Assembly: GCA_905214305.1 (NCBI GenBank)
Contig: CAJMLK010000016.1
Location: 1-55,660, forward strand
Length of the DNA stretch: 55,660 nucleotides
Reading direction: 5' to 3'
Source of the DNA: an uncultured bacterium
GTDB lineage: Bacteria > Desulfobacterota > Desulfovibrionia > Desulfovibrionales > Desulfovibrionaceae
Shown: positions 53,383 to 55,660 of the stretch, one piece after another
Numbering within the stretch: position 1 is the stretch's first letter
Layout of the letters: each line of letters opens with the position of its first letter
Notes under the pieces: generated by a model
What the model was told of the DNA's origin: nothing
The model's input: only the letters and a program-made list of their open reading frames with translations
The model's database searches: none
Translations under genes and position numbers: made by a program

Positions 53383-55392
53383 TTAAGCCTCGTCCTCGCG
53401 TTCTCTCATGTAGCCCGTACGCTTGGGCTTTTTCTTGCCTTCTTCCTGATGCAGGGTCACGTTGAGCCCAAGGCTCATGAGTTCCTTGACCAGAACGTTG
53501 AAGGACTCGGGCAGACCCGCTTCAAGGAAGTTGTCGCCCTTGACTATTTTTTCGTACATTTTCACGCGCCCGGTCACGTCGTCGGACTTGACCGTGAGGA
53601 ATTCCTGCAACAGGTAGGCGGCGCCGTAGGCTTCCAGCGCCCACACTTCCATTTCACCCAGTCGCTGGCCGCCGAACTGGGCCTTGCCGCCCAGGGGCTG
53701 CTGCGTCACCAGAGAGTAGGGACCAGTGGAGCGGGCGTGGATTTTTTCGTCTACCAGATGGTGCAGTTTGAGCATGTACATGACGCCCGTGGTCACGCGG
53801 TTTTTGAAGGCTTCGCCCGTGCGGCCGTCGTAAAGGGTTGTCTTGCCATCGTTGGCAAGGCCGGCCCTTTCCATCCAGCTCCATATTTCTTCTTCGGTGG
53901 CGCCGTCAAAAACAGGTGTTTTGGTCACGATGCCGTTGCGCAGCTTGCTCACGGAAGCCTTGAACTCGTCTTCATCCATCTCGTCCACCAGGGCGTTGAT
54001 GTCGTCAGAGCTGAAAATGCTCTTTACTTCATCACGCAGCACCTGCATGGCCGCGCCGGAGTCCAGCAGTTCTGCCAGCTGGCGGCCCAGTTCCTTGGCT
54101 CCCCACCCGAGGTGGGTTTCCATGATCTGGCCGATGTTCATACGCGAAGGCACGCCCAGGGGGTTGAGCACGATGTCAACGGGGCGGCCGTCGGCAAAGA
54201 AGGGCATGTCTTCTTCCGGCAGAATGCAGGAAACAACACCCTTGTTACCGTGGCGGCCGGCCATTTTGTCGCCCACAGAAAGCTTACGCTTGATGGCGAT
54301 ATGCACCTTGACCATCTTGATGACGCCGGGGGGCAGATCATCACCTTCGGTGACCTTTTCACGCTTGGAATCGTAGATAGCGTGCAGGTAGTCGACCTGC
54401 TGGTCGTAAGGCTTGAGGATGTCGGCCACGACATCGTTGACTTCCTTGCTCTTGAAAAGACCGGCAAGCTTTTTCACCGGCAGACCGGCGAGCATTTCTT
54501 CGGTCAGGGCCGCACCGGCTTCCACCAGCACTTCGCCCTTCTTTTTGCCGGGCAGGGAAGAAGCCACCTGCTTGCCCACCACGTGCGGGGCCAGCAGGGC
54601 GCGGGTGCGATCCGTCAGAGCGCGCATGTGGTCGGCCTCTTTCTGGTCGAGCACGGCGGTGTCATGGCTCTCGATCGCCAGGGTGCGGTCGTCTTTTTCG
54701 CCGGAGCGGCGGTTGAAGACCTTGACGTCAATAATGGTGCCTTCCACTCCCGGGGGAACCTTGAGGGACGTGTTTTTCACATCCCGGGCCTTTTCACCGA
54801 AGATGGCCCGCAGGAGCTTTTCTTCGGGAGTAAGCTGGGTTTCGCCCTTGGGCGTGATTTTGCCAACCAGGATGTCGTCGGGCTTAACTGCCGCGCCGAT
54901 GCGGATAATGCCGCTTTCATCAAGGTTGCGCAGCATGTCTTCGCTGACGTTGGGAATATCGCGGGTGATTTCTTCGGGTCCCAGCTTGGTATCGCGGGCC
55001 ACGACCTCGAATTCCTCAATATGGATGGACGTGAATACGTCTTCCTTCACCGTGCGTTCGGAGATGAGGATGGAGTCTTCGTAGTTGTAGCCGCACCAGG
55101 GCATGAAGGCCACGACCAGGTTTTTGCCAAGGGCCAGTTCGCCATCGTCAATGCCCGGGCCGTCAGCCAGAATCTGGCCTTTCTTGATTATCTGGCCGGG
55201 ATAGCAGCTGGGCTTCTGACCAAAGCAGGAGTTCTGGTTGGACTTGTGGTACTTGAGCAGGTCATAGGCGCGCACGCCGCCCTGCTTTTTGTACACATCG
55301 CCCTCGTAGGCCACCACGATGCGGTCGGCATCCACGTATTCGATCTTGCCGTCGGCGGGAGCAACAATGCACGCACCGGAGTCGCGGGCCAC
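53383..55392 (-). CDS. rpoB: RNA polymerase beta subunit, C-terminal part only
   Basis: The frame encodes the last ~665 residues of RpoB: DSGACIVAPADGKIEYVDADRI, YTKYxxSNQN-type KYHKSNQNSCFGQKP, FMPWCGYNYEDSILISERTV, DTKLGPEEITRDIPNVSEDM, KVHIAIKRKLSVGDKMAGRHGNKGVVS and the C-terminal KAQFGGQRLGEMEVWALEAYGAA. The first ~700 residues, with the rifampicin pocket, are not in the window. The frame continues upstream without a break into an unrelated ABC-transporter binding protein, at or near the VARDSG codons (55375-55392). The true rpoB 5' end is therefore missing. rpoC follows. Confidence 0.95.
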   Translation of the reverse strand: MARDSGACIVAPADGKIEYVDADRIVVAYEGDVYKKQGGVRAYDLLKYHKSNQNSCFGQKPSCYPGQIIKKGQILADGPGIDDGELALGKNLVVAFMPWCGYNYEDSILISERTVKEDVFTSIHIEEFEVVARDTKLGPEEITRDIPNVSEDMLRNLDESGIIRIGAAVKPDDILVGKITPKGETQLTPEEKLLRAIFGEKARDVKNTSLKVPPGVEGTIIDVKVFNRRSGEKDDRTLAIESHDTAVLDQKEADHMRALTDRTRALLAPHVVGKQVASSLPGKKKGEVLVEAGAALTEEMLAGLPVKKLAGLFKSKEVNDVVADILKPYDQQVDYLHAIYDSKREKVTEGDDLPPGVIKMVKVHIAIKRKLSVGDKMAGRHGNKGVVSCILPEEDMPFFADGRPVDIVLNPLGVPSRMNIGQIMETHLGWGAKELGRQLAELLDSGAAMQVLRDEVKSIFSSDDINALVDEMDEDEFKASVSKLRNGIVTKTPVFDGATEEEIWSWMERAGLANDGKTTLYDGRTGEAFKNRVTTGVMYMLKLHHLVDEKIHARSTGPYSLVTQQPLGGKAQFGGQRLGEMEVWALEAYGAAYLLQEFLTVKSDDVTGRVKMYEKIVKGDNFLEAGLPESFNVLVKELMSLGLNVTLHQEEGKKKPKRTGYMREREDEA

Positions 55393-55584
55393 GTCCACTT
55401 CCAGTCCCTCCACGCTTCCCGTCTCGGGGTTCTGGAAACCGAAGCCGGGCACGTCGATCTTCGTGCCCACGCGCAGCACGTCTGCGCCGCCGGCGCAACC
55501 GGCGAGGCCGCCCGTCGCCCCGCCCAGCACGAGTGTCGCCGCAACCAGCGCCGAGGAGCGTATGAACGTTCTTCTCGTGATCAT
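55384..55584 (-). CDS. Amino-acid ABC transporter substrate-binding lipoprotein, N-terminal fragment fused to rpoB
   Basis: The first 67 codons read as an exported lipoprotein. MITRRTFIRSSALVAATLV is a twin-arginine-like signal, LAGC a lipobox, then DVLRVGTKIDVPGFGFQNP and TGSVEGLEVDVAR, the typical start of periplasmic amino-acid-binding proteins. After VAR the family should continue ALAKxI. Instead RpoB begins, in frame. It follows the end of an ABC ATPase gene by 8 bases, as in glutamine/polar amino-acid transport operons. The join is probably an assembly chimera. Confidence 0.75.
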
Positions 55585-55592
55585 GGCCGAGC

Positions 55593-55660
55593 CTACAGGA
55601 TCTTCGACAGGAAGCTCTTGACGCGAGCGTTGTCAGTCTCATCGAACAGGTAATGGGGCG
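55593..55660 (-). CDS. Polar amino-acid ABC transporter ATP-binding protein, C-terminal end only
   Basis: The last 22 codons are visible: PHYLFDETDNARVKSFLSKIL then TAG. This matches the common ending of GlnQ-type ATPases (...NPRTxxFLSKIL). It runs off the window edge. The gene order ATPase then binding protein supports the reading. Confidence 0.6.
   Translation of the reverse strand, partial: PHYLFDETDNARVKSFLSKIL

Overview
The window is 55.7 kb of GC-rich bacterial DNA from a sulfate reducer of the Desulfovibrionaceae, most like Desulfovibrio desulfuricans and its gut relatives. This rests on the combination of a six-gene Ech hydrogenase, a Phs/Psr-like molybdoenzyme, two TauE/SafE permeases and a sulfane-sulfur module, plus the general character of the proteins. 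No species call can be proved from the sequence alone. Both outer edges look abnormal. The first ~55 bases do not continue kdpB, and the last ~280 bases belong to an amino-acid ABC transporter locus joined in frame to rpoB.

Layout. 1-2.0 kb: kdpB start and kdpA (minus strand), K+ uptake. 2.3 kb: tRNA-Arg(UCU). 2.6-4.3 kb: argF and a short-form argA (minus strand). 4.5-6.0 kb: a membrane sensor with a degenerate GGDEF domain. 6.6-12.0 kb: echABCDEF, a membrane-bound energy-converting [NiFe] hydrogenase closed by a terminator. 12.1-13.1 kb: a gene-free, very AT-rich stretch. 13.1-26.7 kb: a molybdopterin oxidoreductase, a four-cluster ferredoxin subunit and then nuoABCDHIJKLMN, all on the plus strand and mostly overlapping. 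No nuoE, nuoF or nuoG is present. 26.8-28.1 kb: a TauE/SafE permease. 28.1-36.1 kb: scattered small genes (an EMC3/DUF106-like membrane protein, an unknown 102-aa protein, a GDYxxLxY/DUF2157 pair, an Old Yellow Enzyme, a DUF1269 protein) separated by several copies of short palindromic repeats. 36.2-37.9 kb: a metallo-beta-lactamase-fold sulfur dioxygenase-like protein with a rhodanese-DUF2892 protein. 38.2-42.1 kb: an MFS transporter and a PEP-synthase-like protein. 42.1-45.1 kb: a membrane-bound sigma-54 activator, divergent from a five-gene TauE cluster (45.4-48.9 kb) that has a clear sigma-54 promoter and upstream palindromes. 49.1-55.4 kb: rpoC and the 3' part of rpoB (minus strand).

How the genes work together. 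Two proton- or sodium-pumping complexes of one superfamily lie almost in tandem. Ech couples ferredoxin and H2. The Nuo complex lacks its NADH module, so it needs another electron donor. The cytoplasmic molybdoenzyme and ferredoxin pair at the head of the same gene run is the obvious candidate input module, and this is the most interesting proposal in the window. The sigma-54 regulator, its promoter and palindromes, and the TauE cluster form a second self-contained unit, probably for transport of a sulfur compound or sulfonate. A family of AGAGC-bounded repeats, often starting exactly at stop codons, fills much of the intergenic space from 19.8 kb rightwards.
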